A DNA stretch of 64,000 bases from Chrysaora quinquecirrha (lineage: Eukaryota; Cnidaria; Scyphozoa; Semaeostomeae; Pelagiidae): assembly GCA_014526335.1 (NCBI GenBank), contig JACTAT010000013.1:3321987-3385986 (forward strand), in the 5' to 3' direction. The notes under the pieces were generated by a model. The model ran no database searches. It worked only from the letters and a program-made list of their open reading frames with translations, and was not told the origin of the DNA. A program made the position numbers and the translations under genes. The number at the start of each line of letters is the position of its first letter. Position 1 is the stretch's first letter. This document shows positions 12,627-24,000 of this stretch, one piece after another.

Positions 12627-12632
12627 TTTATT
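12627..12632 (-). terminator. Polyadenylation signal (AATAAA on minus strand) of the carbonic anhydrase gene
   Basis: TTTATT on the + strand reads AATAAA on the minus strand, about 220 bases beyond the stop codon. It is plausible but not unique. Confidence 0.35.
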
Positions 12633-12854
12633 CCTGTGTATAATAACATGGCTCACACTCGTTATTTACATCCCGAGCTTTTTTCATGAAACAACTTTAA
12701 TAGGCCTAGTTCTCTAATTAAATAGACGCCCTTGGGCGGTTATGCAAGAAAACCCTTTTCTTCTGCAAACGCGACGAGTTACAAATAATACAAGAATAGA
12801 AAAATTACGAAAATACGAAAGCAAGAATTTTCATCTGCATGCTGTTTTTCACTA

Positions 12855-15800
12855 TTATAAATTTTGTCGCCTCATGCCTGGAGCAACAGTCGGCTTTTCA
12901 TTTTGCTTGTTATTCAATTGTCCGTTTGAGCCAAGAGAGGCTGGCTTTCCTGCAAAGTTTGGTGTTTTTTCGACTTCCTTGCTAAGTTCTTGTTTTGCGT
13001 TTCCTTCAGGAATAAGTTTCGATTCTTTGCTTCCTGAATTCTTTGTAAACGCTGAATTGACTGGAGAATTTGCAGTAAGCTCTTGCACGCTTGCATTGTT
13101 TTTGTCGTCCGTCGAACTCGTTCCACTTGCTGGTTTATTTATGTCATTATTTAGGCCATGTAAGTCGTGGCGAGTATCAGGAGATGATGGAGTGTCGGCG
13201 GCTGCCTTCGCTGGGTTTCCGATCAGCTTTGCCAGTGGAATGGCGTTTGGTCCTGGAATGGCTCTACCGAGCTCATCGGCTGCTACTGCCGCTGGTGTTG
13301 TGGCTGCTTGCGTCGGCAATACAGCCACAGCAGCTGTTGCACTTGGAGCTGCAGCTGTCGGTACCGGTGCTGGCCCCGGTCCCGGCTGCTGTGGCACAAA
13401 TGCAAATATTCTTCGGTCGTTTATTGGCTGAGCTGGCCTGAAATTGTTGCACATTCGGTCATTATCACCTTGAAGATGGTTGCGCAAGTTCTCCAACTAC
13501 GGAAAAGATAAGTCACTGTTATGCCTTATCCATTCTTAAAGTGTTTAATCAATAACGTTTTAATTATTATAGTCTTAATTTTGCTTCCCAATGGTATTCA
13601 ACTTAAAGGAGCATTTTCAAGATACACATCTGTTTGTCTCCGGCCATCATTCTTAGGTAGCTTAAATAGTTCTTATGTTTAAATTATAATAGATATAATA
13701 ATAGACCAATAGCAACTCCTGGATTTCGAAGGGGTTTGAACGCATGATCTACAACGGGTATAAACAATTTATTCGATGCTTTTAACAAAACCTTGATCTA
13801 AAAAGCAAAGCAAAGCTTTGCATAAGAAATATAGCCGGTTAATATAGGCTTAGCTAAACACGTTATCCTGACCTAACAATTGATTTTGCAATTCCTCCGG
13901 ATAACGGGAAAAATTTTGGCCCACTTGTGGTGCAAAATTTTGGCCCATTCAGTGCAAACTCTCGCATATAAAGTCGATTTCCACTAGACGATTTCACGAC
14001 ACTCTTTTTAAAAGATTTCGTGGCAAAAACTGTTCTTCAATATAAGTCTTTAAAGATTCAAATCTAGCTACTTACGGTGACTGGGCTAATGTTAACAGGT
14101 CTTCTGAATACAATCCACGTGACCGTCTCAAAACAAGGGGGAGTTGGTAATGATCCTTTGTACGCGAATCTTCGTAAATTAGTGATTCCTTCTTTCAATG
14201 CTGGTACCATGTTTGTAAGCGATATTCCATCTGGAAACTGCACTGAACCGTCTAAAAGTAGCAAAATGTATTAGCATTAGAGATTGAACAGCAGTAAGAA
14301 GAGAATAAACTGTTAAGTTGTAGCTATGTCGCATTGAAGATGTATATTGTATTAGACTAGACAATATGGCTCCCAACGAAATTTAGGGTTCTAGGCATTT
14401 TCTTTCCGGGCTTTTTACGGGGGACTCCGAGAGAACTTCTTTTGAGTAGAGTACTAGACGGCCGCCCGAATAAGTGCTGTAGCGTAGCGTCGTGGCCCAA
14501 TCCAGCTGGCTCGTGGTTTCAGGAGCTCGGTGAGGTCGGGGCTCGAGACCCAGCTTCGGTAGCGTCACAGCCAGGGTCGAGGTCTCGTGGTTAACCTACT
14601 ACTGAAATCTTAGCGACTGGCACTAAATACACAGTTTCACCTTAAATAAGTGACGTTTTCGGCCAGAAAACTTCCTTCCTCTGGGTTTGTCTTTGATGAT
14701 AAGAAAGAACTATACATTGGTATTATAGACTGTGTGTACTTCTGGACAAAGACACTAACTTAACCCAAGCCACAAGATTATATGAAATGGCAAACTGAAA
14801 TAAAACTCATACATACGTGGCATTCTGAGATTTTTAAGAGCTGATTCTTCAGTTATCCTTGCAAAAAGAGGGTTTTGAGCTGCTGGATCATACTGTGGAA
14901 TGGAAGAAATAGTCACCAATGTAGTCTGTGCTGTTATTTAAGTTGAATTTTTATACACCAAACTCTTGAACCGTCTCCCATTGGCGTAACGGAGACTCTC
15001 GGGGCCCGCAGGATTGGTGGGCCTTATGCTATGAGAGCGGAGCGAAGTGAGCTTTGCGGGGGAAGTGGGCTCGGAGTAGTGGAAAAAGTTTTGAAAACAT
15101 GCCCGTCAAGATTGGAAACTGGTGGAGATCCAGGAGCGTAGCGCAGTCCGGGCTCCCACTTGTTCAAGAACTAAAGGCCCCTGGCTAAAAGGGGCCCCGA
15201 CAAATTTGTCATATCGTATGCTTTTAGGACACATAACTTGCTAAGGCCATCCCATAAAATTTCACTAAACAGGTGACATTGAAGAACTTTCCAATGTTCC
15301 CTCATTGTTAACCCCCTCTTCCCTCTTACTGCGTACGTATGTTATGGATGGCCCCCTAACGAATTAAAACCCACAAAATATCATCAGGTAACATTGAACA
15401 ACTTTTTTCAAGGTTCTACTAAAGAAGTGCCAAATGGGTCCAATGAATTATGACAACATCTATTATTCTACAATGCTGTCACTCATGTTCCCCTCTCCCC
15501 CTCTTACTGCGTACGTGCATGGCCCCCTAATGAATTGAAACCTCTGGCTTCGAGAAGGGCGCGTAAAAAGTGCCTTTGTTGTAAAAAATTATTTGATAAA
15601 ATTCTGGTATGAACCTGGATAAAAAACGCAAGGGCTGCCAAACCATCCGCTTGTTGCATAGCTTCTTTTGGTGAAGGATATTTGTCGTTGGTAAAGATGA
15701 AATGAATCTGTGGATAGAGCAAAATTCAAGATTAAATTCTCATACTTGCCAACCATCAGCTTCACTGATTGCAAAGTCATATATCTTCTAGCCCACAAAT

Positions 15801-18800
15801 TTTGATGACGCTGCAAGTGCCTATTGTCTCCTTCAACTTTCAATAGTTTTGAGCCGTGTAAGATGGAAGAGCTATGGCAGTCGCTAAGGGGATCAAACTG
15901 CAAGACAACTAGCAGGTCCAATTTGTAATCGATGCAGGGACTCTAAAGCCGTATCTAAACAACGCGAAATTCGCACGAGAGAAAGTTTTCTTCACTTCGT
16001 CGCTACCCGTTTTCAAGTGCATTTTCGCTGCGCCTTTTCGTCCGTCGCCATGAATGATGAAAGGTTCCTGACGCTCTTCGCGCAAAGGTTTTGGCCTACT
16101 GGTCATCTAGAAGGTGCTGTGGCGTCGTGGTGTAATCAAGGCGACTTGTGGTGTCAGGAGCTCAATGCGGTCAGGGTTCGAGCCCAGCCACGGTAGCGTC
16201 ACAGCCAGGGTCGAGGTCTCGATTAGTTAACCTACTACTGAGATCCTAGCAACTGGCGCTAAAACACCATTTCACCTTCACCTTCATCCTACTTAAAACG
16301 CTTTCTTTTTAATCGATGCTAAAGAAGAACTGTCTTCAACTTGAAGAAAATTAGCTAAGAATTTCAATACTAGTCCAAGTCTTAACTATTTAACCAATGT
16401 CTAACATTTTCACAGCACAATCTGCTTGGAACATCGCAACATTTTTGCGACGGCCTTCGCAGACATTCAAGACAAAGTTAAAAAATGTAGACTATCGAAC
16501 GATTACTAAGATGCAAATATTCAAGTGTATAGGCCAAAAAGCAAACATTCTAAAAAAGCTGCTGCAAAATGCTTACTTCACCAGGAAACCTTTGTCCGTC
16601 CAAGGAATGCTCCGATCCCATTTCTCCTTCGCATCCAAAATGATAATGAAACTGCCTCAAAGTGAACGTTGCACCTTTGAATACAGCTCCAGTGAGTTTT
16701 ATTGGAGTTTCTGTATGTGCAACATTGTATCCAAGAGCTTTGCCGTTGTTTATAAACTTACCCTTGACTATCATACTAGCTTTGACGGCTGGGTCGTCGT
16801 GGGCTACTATCAGCTGTAGCGTGCTTGCCAATGGTTTTTGCATTGCATGAGCTGATACAATGTCTATAGGTGATTGATGATTGCCATTACATTGCGGAGC
16901 GATGGCTCCCCAGTTTGCAGGACCATAGGCTAAAAATAAGTAATTATGCATATAGATTAGCAATAGAGGCAATCGGTGCATTCAACTTGATCAGCTTGTA
17001 TAAGTTCTCTGAAATTTTGTCTTGGCGAAGCAACACTAAAAAATTCTTACCTGTTTCTGTGTCTTTGTATCCCCATGTATGCTTTGAAATTGGCACTAAA
17101 AAGATAGTAGATGCTCTATATGTCGAATAAATTTTGAACAATACTTTTCTTTAATGGTAAACATTAGGATAGAATTTTCCACAAGTATAGCATATCACAA
17201 CTGATGAGGCTTAGCGTAGTGGTGGGCTGCATGAGCGGAGATCGAACTAAAATTCCACTGACCCCAAGAGCCCAATGAAGTTGTTCATTTTCCGAGTCAT
17301 GCAGCCAAGGCTCTCCTCCCGTTTGGCTTTGTGTTTCGGCTATGTCAAATCTCTTCAGTGCCATGCATATTTATATAAACTTTTCTTGAACGCTAGAATA
17401 TATTTTCCATGAGGGGTATACCATGGGCATCGAACCTACACTCTTTTTTTTATACGAAAAATTTTATAAGAACTGGATTTTGTCCAGATTTTAAGAGCAA
17501 ATTAAGAACAAGCTGAGGCTGGCATTTTCAAAAGCACTAAAGAATATCAGCTAAATATGTTAGTAAGACAGTCAGACTGAACGTAAAAAGGCCGTAAAAA
17601 GCAAGCAAACAAAGAAATAGACAAGAATGCTGCATTTTCACACAAACCTAGTTCGACCCCAGACATTCATTGAAAAATACAGATATCCAAGTAACCAAGG
17701 AATTAAGAACAGATTAAGAACATTTCAGGTTCAAAAGCGGCAAAAATTAAGAACAGCCAGCCTCGATAAAAATTTCCTGGTTCTTATAAAAAAAGAGTGT
17801 ACATGATCAGAGAGCCAATAACGACTCCGCTGAGCTGAAGACCTTATTTCACTATATATGCAATGCCACTTGCGATTTTTAACTTATGTAACACCAAAAG
17901 CAATTTCCTATAACCGAAAAAACTTACATCCTTTTGTAGTAGCTGGTGGAGCCATCGTAGTTGGTGGTTGTGGTGCTGGCTGGGTAGGGTGGACCTCAGG
18001 TTCTACTCCTCCATTGACATTGACATTTGCATTAGAAGATCCATTCCCAACTATGTTCACTGGAACTTTCGGATCAGCTTTTGCGCTTGATAAAGATGAA
18101 ATGTATGCTTGAGGGGCGCCTTTGTTGTATTTCACTGATGCTGCAGCACTTGAGCTGACGGAAACTTGACCTAAAATAAGAGATCAAAGACCTCGCTTGA
18201 GTTTAACTATTTTTACAATATTATCGACATGCAAATTCCTTGCTTTTTATACTGGAATTGCCTTTGCACAGACTTAACTGTCTGTCTTTAAATTACAGTA
18301 GCGTCTGTGCGCAGGCTAATATTGGAAACAAAGCTGGATGCTCGATTAGTTTCCATCCCTAATAGGACGATCCCAGCCTTCATCTTGACCTCAGAGGTTT
18401 GAGAAAAAGATTTTAGAGAGATCTGAAACATTTATCTTATAGATCTTCATACCTATTTATCGAAGCTCTGGTGCTGAAGGAACTTCGAACCGTACTCTCT
18501 GTGCCACTCATTTTTGCGGAGAACTATGCAAAAAAACGCGCGATTTTCCTTAGGAATGAAGGAATTTATTTAGGGACATTATTGAGGGTTAATTTATTCA
18601 ACACGCCCTGAAAGACACAAGACTTCCAGATTTTTGATGATTGTTAAAAGTTTGTTTTCAAATATTTTTTAAAATTCCCGCCAAAATTCTGCATGCAAAA
18701 TGAGTAAAAAAATCATTACCTCGGGCTTGATCGAGTACGATGTGATCGTCCCCAGTAAACATCCAAGGGGGGCAATAGCAGTCGCAGTTGGGATATCCGT

Positions 18801-20124
18801 AGCACCCGCAATATTGACAACCTTATTGTGTAAAAGAAAAATAGTTCTTGCTTAGGAAAATAATAGAGACTATTTGAATTCATAGAGACTTTAATAACTC
18901 AGATTCAGTCAGATCTATCGAAAAATAGACTTTGAATCAAGAATAATTAGGTTTCTAATTTGTGCTTGCCCAAATTCATATTTGTTACAAATGTTAATTC
19001 ATGCTTTTTACAAGACTTAAGAACAAAAGAAATGCCAATTTCATGTTTTAAACTGATTTTTAGCAATGTTGCAACAAAAGGATGTTGATTTTCTCTTTTA
19101 AGAAAAACTTTGAGACTTCGCTTTTGCGACACAATTCTTCCACGTTTAGAAAAGCGTTTTTGCGGAATGCTTCTAAACGCTTAAATTAAAATGAAGTTAG
19201 TTGCTTAGCGGTGGGAAAAGCCCGAGGTAATCATCCTAGCAAGCAGCAACGACAAATATAAACAATTTATGATAAGTAAAGGTTAGATGTTGCTTCGATG
19301 CAAATTTCTAATTTCTTTGATTTGTGGCGGCGTCGTGTTCTAATCTTGCTATGTCGTTGTGGCAGAAGCTCAGCGAGGTCGGGGTTCGAGCCCAAGCAAT
19401 GATAGCGTTACAGCCAGGGACGAGGTCTCGATTAGTTAACCTACTGCTGAGATCCTAGCGACTTGTGCTAAATACACCTTTTCATCTTATAGCATCTATA
19501 AAACCACTTTTGCTATCGACCCAGTGTACATTTTACGTAAGCATTAACATTTAAACCTCCCCACGTCTGGTTTCCATAATCAGTCAAAATCGGAAGATAT
19601 AGCGATATAGCTACGCCATTGTAACCATCGCTGTAACCATGATTCTAGAAAGATCATGGAGTGTTGCTGATCATAGGATCGTATAAGTAAGAAAAGATAC
19701 ACAATGCACGCTTTTTATCATATAGAGAACCTATCTCAAGGTCTATAGCTCCAAATTTGGACCTCTTTTGATTAAATTGTAGTACCATAAGTTCCTTACT
19801 AGTTCCTTAATTTTAACTGTTATTTAATACCTTATGGTTCTTAATAGAAAAGCATCTATACAGCTTTCAGTATTTCTATGATTCGGTTGCGATCTCTAAT
19901 GATCTTCAATTACATCCTCGATATAACCAAAATCAGCGCAATAATCGTAACAAAGTTACGATCATGGAAAACAGGCTCAGATTGTAGGAATGCAGCGACA
20001 ATAATAATGCAGACATGAAATAAAGAAAACGATTCATTTCTAAACATCACCTACCTCTGCAGAACGCAATAAACAGTCCAAGAACAACCGCGAAGAGCAC
20101 GAATTTTGAGATTGAGATTTCCAT
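12855..20124 (-). CDS. Secreted alpha-carbonic anhydrase with low-complexity C-terminal tail
   Basis: Nine exons on the minus strand, in gene order: 20124-20055, 18821-18720, 18170-17928, 17095-17051, 16929-16577, 15707-15615, 14892-14817, 14251-14076, 13496-12855. All phases join, giving 599 aa. It starts with a signal peptide ([20 protein letters not shown]), then a short Cys-rich segment ([16 protein letters not shown]) and a Ser/Pro-rich linker. The CA domain is at about 140-417: [52 protein letters not shown]. Zinc ligands His248, His250 and His273 are present, as are Glu260 (Glu106 in human CA II) and the secreted-type disulfide pair Cys167/Cys367. Two active-site positions differ: Pro363 replaces Thr199 and Lys217 replaces proton-shuttle His64. 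The last ~180 aa are Pro/Ala- then Ser/Asn/Lys-rich and probably disordered, reminiscent of biomineral matrix CAs. Weak point: the donor after exon 6 is CAG|GTTCAT. Confidence 0.9.
14475..14650 (+). repeat. tRNA-derived SINE, family B
   Basis: 'gtcgtggcccaatcc' head, 'ggagctcggtgaggtcgggg' core, B-box-like GGCTCGAGACC, then 'gtcacagccagggtcgaggt' and 'gttaacctactactga'. It lies inside an intron of the minus-strand CA gene, antisense to it. Confidence 0.75.
16110..16290 (+). repeat. tRNA-derived SINE, family B
   Basis: Well-preserved copy: 'gtggcgtcgtgg', B-box GGGTTCGAGCCC, 'gtcacagccagggtcgaggt', 'gttaacctactactgagatc' and a 'caccttcacctt' 3' end. Confidence 0.78.
17200..17350. repeat. Dispersed repeat, family C
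   Basis: Shares blocks with 40845-40985: 'ccactga', 'agcccaatgaa', 'tccgagt.atgcagccaagg', 'ctcctcccgttt.gcttt'. A short third piece ('agagagccaa.gac..c.ctgagct') is at 17808-17840. It is probably SINE-like. It lies in CA intron 3. Confidence 0.5.
19320..19495 (+). repeat. tRNA-derived SINE, family B
   Basis: 'ggcggcgtcgtg', 'agctcagcgaggtcggggtt', B-box GGTTCGAGCCC, 'gttacagccagggacgaggt' and 'gttaacctactgctgagatc'. It lies in CA intron 1. Confidence 0.75.
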
Positions 20125-21036
20125 TTCCAACAAATTTTGCTTTCCAATCGTGAACAATGAATATTCTGGTACTAAATGTCTACATATACAGACGTCTACA
20201 TATATAAACTTGATAACAAATGCAAGCGTTCACATATCGTGTAGTTATACCATTGTCACGTAAGATTTAGCGCTAGAAAATTCCACACGGAAAATTATTG
20301 CAAATATTAGCGAGCGTTCTTTGCTTGATATGCGACGCCTTGCTTCTGCGTTGCTTGTGGTTTTATTCAGACCCGCAATGCATGGTGACCCTTAAGCTGG
20401 CAGAAGGATAATTATACTTACAACTAGATAATCAATCACACACACATATGTAAGCAAAAAAGGCTAGATTAATGTTGAAACCAACTAACTCGCTATTCCT
20501 GTATATACTGGCTTTTAGCATTAATTATGTGATGGGCCTTAGCGGAGGTTTTTGTGGTATAGCAAGTTATAGCAAGGTCCACAATCAACTTGACCGGTTC
20601 TTACCAATTTAACCGGTAATAATAACTTGATTGACCATTTGAACCGAAATCGAAAGCAATTAAATCGATAGTCAAGAACACCTGAATTCACGCATTTTCC
20701 GAATAAACTCCCTGTGCCCCCCACATCTTAATTTTTCCGACGCTCTTGCTTTAGCGCTCCGTATTAAAGGCCCTGGTTGAGAGTTGGGAGATGATTTTAC
20801 TACCAAACTTCATTATAATGAATCCCGAATCGCCCCTAGATTCAGATGGGTTTTGGATCGACAAAACACGAAACGAGCGAAATAATTCTGCGCCTGGCCC
20901 AGACCTCTGGTAAAGCTCAAAACAACGCATGTTAAAGACTGTCATCTTGCTTCACTTCTCCTCTGGCCTTTGCCCCATCTTTCACATCAGCTGCACATTT
21001 GCACGTCCATTTGAGATTTGCTTCCACGTCTACAAG
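20125..21036. promoter_or_regulatory. Shared head-to-head promoter region between CA (-) and PGK copy 1 (+)
   Basis: The two ATGs are 912 bp apart and divergent, so both 5' UTRs and promoters must lie here. I see no clear TATA box or initiator that I would place. A bidirectional promoter is an inference from spacing only. Confidence 0.4.
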
Positions 21037-24000
21037 ATGACTCTGAAGAAAGCAGGAATCGCAGATTTAGATGTCTCAGGCAAACGAGTTCTTATGAGGT
21101 GAATACTTTCTTCTGCCTACTTCGTTAGGTCATGCTTTCCAAATTCCAAAAAGAATACTTTCACTGACTTCAGCTAGACACCCACTTTACTGACAGACAG
21201 CAGGACAGCTTCATTCAACTAGTCTAGGAATCTATAAATTCTAAGATGTTTTTTCTAATGAATTAATTTTTCGTTTTAGAGTGGATTTCAATGTGCCTCT
21301 CAAGAATGGAGCCATTACAAACAACCAAAGGTCTGCAAAGTTGTAAAAGCTGTGCATAACCTGTTGCCCTTGAAATGAAAGACTGAGAGATAAGATAAAA
21401 ACTGTTGCTAAGGGTATGCATTGCGGTGTGTGCTAAGGATGTGCATTTAGATTTTTCCCATTTGCCATATGGCCAGCAAAAAAGCCTACCTTAGGGAGCT
21501 GCCATGCCTCAGACAGGAAAATTTGCTCTATCTTTGTTTTTTTTAAGCTGGCATAAACAATAGAAGAACAATAGATCAAGTGACTTTTCTATTGTTTTTC
21601 GGCCACGCAAAATGTGCACACCATTTTTGGGCAATCGCAACTTGCCTGTGCAAAAATCAACTTTCAAGTCTGGGCCACGCCCAGCCTTGCTCACATAGTA
21701 GGTATGGTCCAGATTTGAATTTGTGCTCACCCTGCAACAAAGTCTATTTTTCTAAAATCAATAGAGGCATTGTTTTCTATTGTTATAACCAAAATTGAAC
21801 ACTGACGGCAGGGCAAAGTTTCCACACTGGGATGATATTTCATTCTGTGCACCCCTTTGCTACAGGCAGCAAGCAGCATATTCTTGGATTAGAAATTTCA
21901 CTAAACATGCTAGACACAAAAGTGGAGCTATTTTTGTGTGCCAAGACTAGGGTTTAAGCAGCATTGCAGGCAACAGAAAATTATGTTCTCAATATATTGA
22001 CCCTTGGTCTTAACCATCCTTGAAAGATTGAAATCCTAGATGACTAGCCAAAAGATGAATTCAGAACCAAATTAGGCAGAGCAAAGCCTACAATCATGGC
22101 CAAAATTATTGAGACAAGAGGCATGGACACATACTGGCTGGAGGCCCTCATCCGCCACCCAACGTTGATAAGGGGAGGGGGTGCCACCATCAAGTTGTCT
22201 CGCATGATTTTGACTAGGATTGTAGGAGATACAAATGCCTGGAACTGAAATATCATGCAAGATCAAAAAGAGCCTTTTTGCTGTTATGCAATATTTGTTT
22301 TTGTTGATAATTGTTTTAAACCTTCCATTTTCCATCAGGATTGCAGCTGCTTTGCCAAGTATCAAGTATTGTCTTGACAATGGAGCAAAAAGCCTTGTGT
22401 TGATGAGTCATCTTGGAAGACCTGATGGATCTGTAAAGCCAGAATTTTCTCTTGCACCAGTAGCTGCAGAGCTCAAAAAACTTCTAGACAGGTAGACTTG
22501 GATATCTTATCATGAATGTGTTGTGCTTAGAAAAAGGGAATAGAGCATTGTGTAAGATATTGCTCTGTTGGGTTGATATAGCATAATTATGCAATTTGGT
22601 TGGATCTGCAATGTGTACTGCAAAGCTGTTGCTAATGCTAGCCTCAGGTAACACATCACCTGTGCAATGCATTGCAACACAATTTTTGTTCTCACATTTA
22701 TTTTGAACTCTACTTCCTGCAATTGTTGCATATAGTAGTGCCAAGTTCTACTTCCTGAAGCTATTGCAAGCATTTCAAGGGCCATCCTACAGTGTAATAT
22801 CATTGATATACAAAACCAAAGCTGATAATTTCAAACCTTTTCAAATTTTTTTACATTTTTTTTCAACAGAGATGTCACTTTTATGTCAGACTGTGTTGGT
22901 GAAGAAGTTGAAAAAGCATGCAGAGATCCAGCTCCAGGTACTTGCATCAATTGAAATGCCCCCTTGTTCCCCATATCGATGGCACCCCTACCATGCAATT
23001 TCTTGCACCCAGTGAGCTTTTCTTTACCAAGATTTGTAATGTATCCAGCTATAGAAAGATTTTAATATTGTTTGACTTTTCTGTTAACAGGGAGCATCAT
23101 TTTATTGGAGAACCTCAGATTCCATCTTGAAGAAGAAGGAAAAGGGGTTGATGCAGAAGGAAATAAGGTGAGATTTTTTGCCCATTCTAACCTTTTTATA
23201 TCTGCTTGAGGTTTTCTTCCCTCAGAGAAAAATAAAGCATTTTGCAATTTTGAGTACTTTGTTAACTAGCTTTTGAACCTTATTGTAAATCAGGGCCGTT
23301 TTATCAGACTGCTTGTGGCAGCTGTGCTGCTAACTGAATGCAAGTCTTTTCTATCCTGATTTCTGTGAATCATTTTTCAAATAGGTGAAAGCTAGCAATG
23401 AAAATGTTGCCAAATTCCGTAATTCTCTTTCAAAACTGGGTGATGTGTATGTGAATGATGCATTTGGTACAGCGCATAGGGCACACAGGTGAGACAATTT
23501 CCTGTTGCTAGTTGTCATAGGTAAGACAGGTCTGAATCTCAAAAAATTCTATGTAGATTAAATTGTTCCTAGAGACCCCAAAGCAATTCTGTGTGATTCG
23601 ACCATTTTTCATGCATGATTTTGCATGTGGATGCATGAATCTAATCTCCAGTGTGTCATGTGAAATGTCTTGTATGGTTCGTGATGTCGCAATTTTCATG
23701 GTGGGAACATAATTGTTGGTATCATTGCTTAACTGGTGCAGGAAGGATGATTTTTTGGCCCTTACATCCATCAATCATTCTTTAATTTTTTCTTTTAGTT
23801 CTATGGTTGGAATTTGCCTTGAAAAGCGAGCAGCAGGTTTTCTGATGAAAAAGGAATTGGATTACTTCTCAAAAGTAATTGAAAATCCTGAAAGACCTTT
23901 CCTTGCCATTCTTGGAGGGTATGTATAAATATGTATAAATATTTTATTGATTGTTGCAGCCTCCTAGTTTTTTAATGATCGGCTTTATAGTCTTGCAGTT

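Noticed and set aside
12742..13431. 229-codon plus-strand ORF
   Set aside because: It is the antisense shadow of the last carbonic anhydrase exon, whose minus-strand frame matches the CA family and splices in phase.
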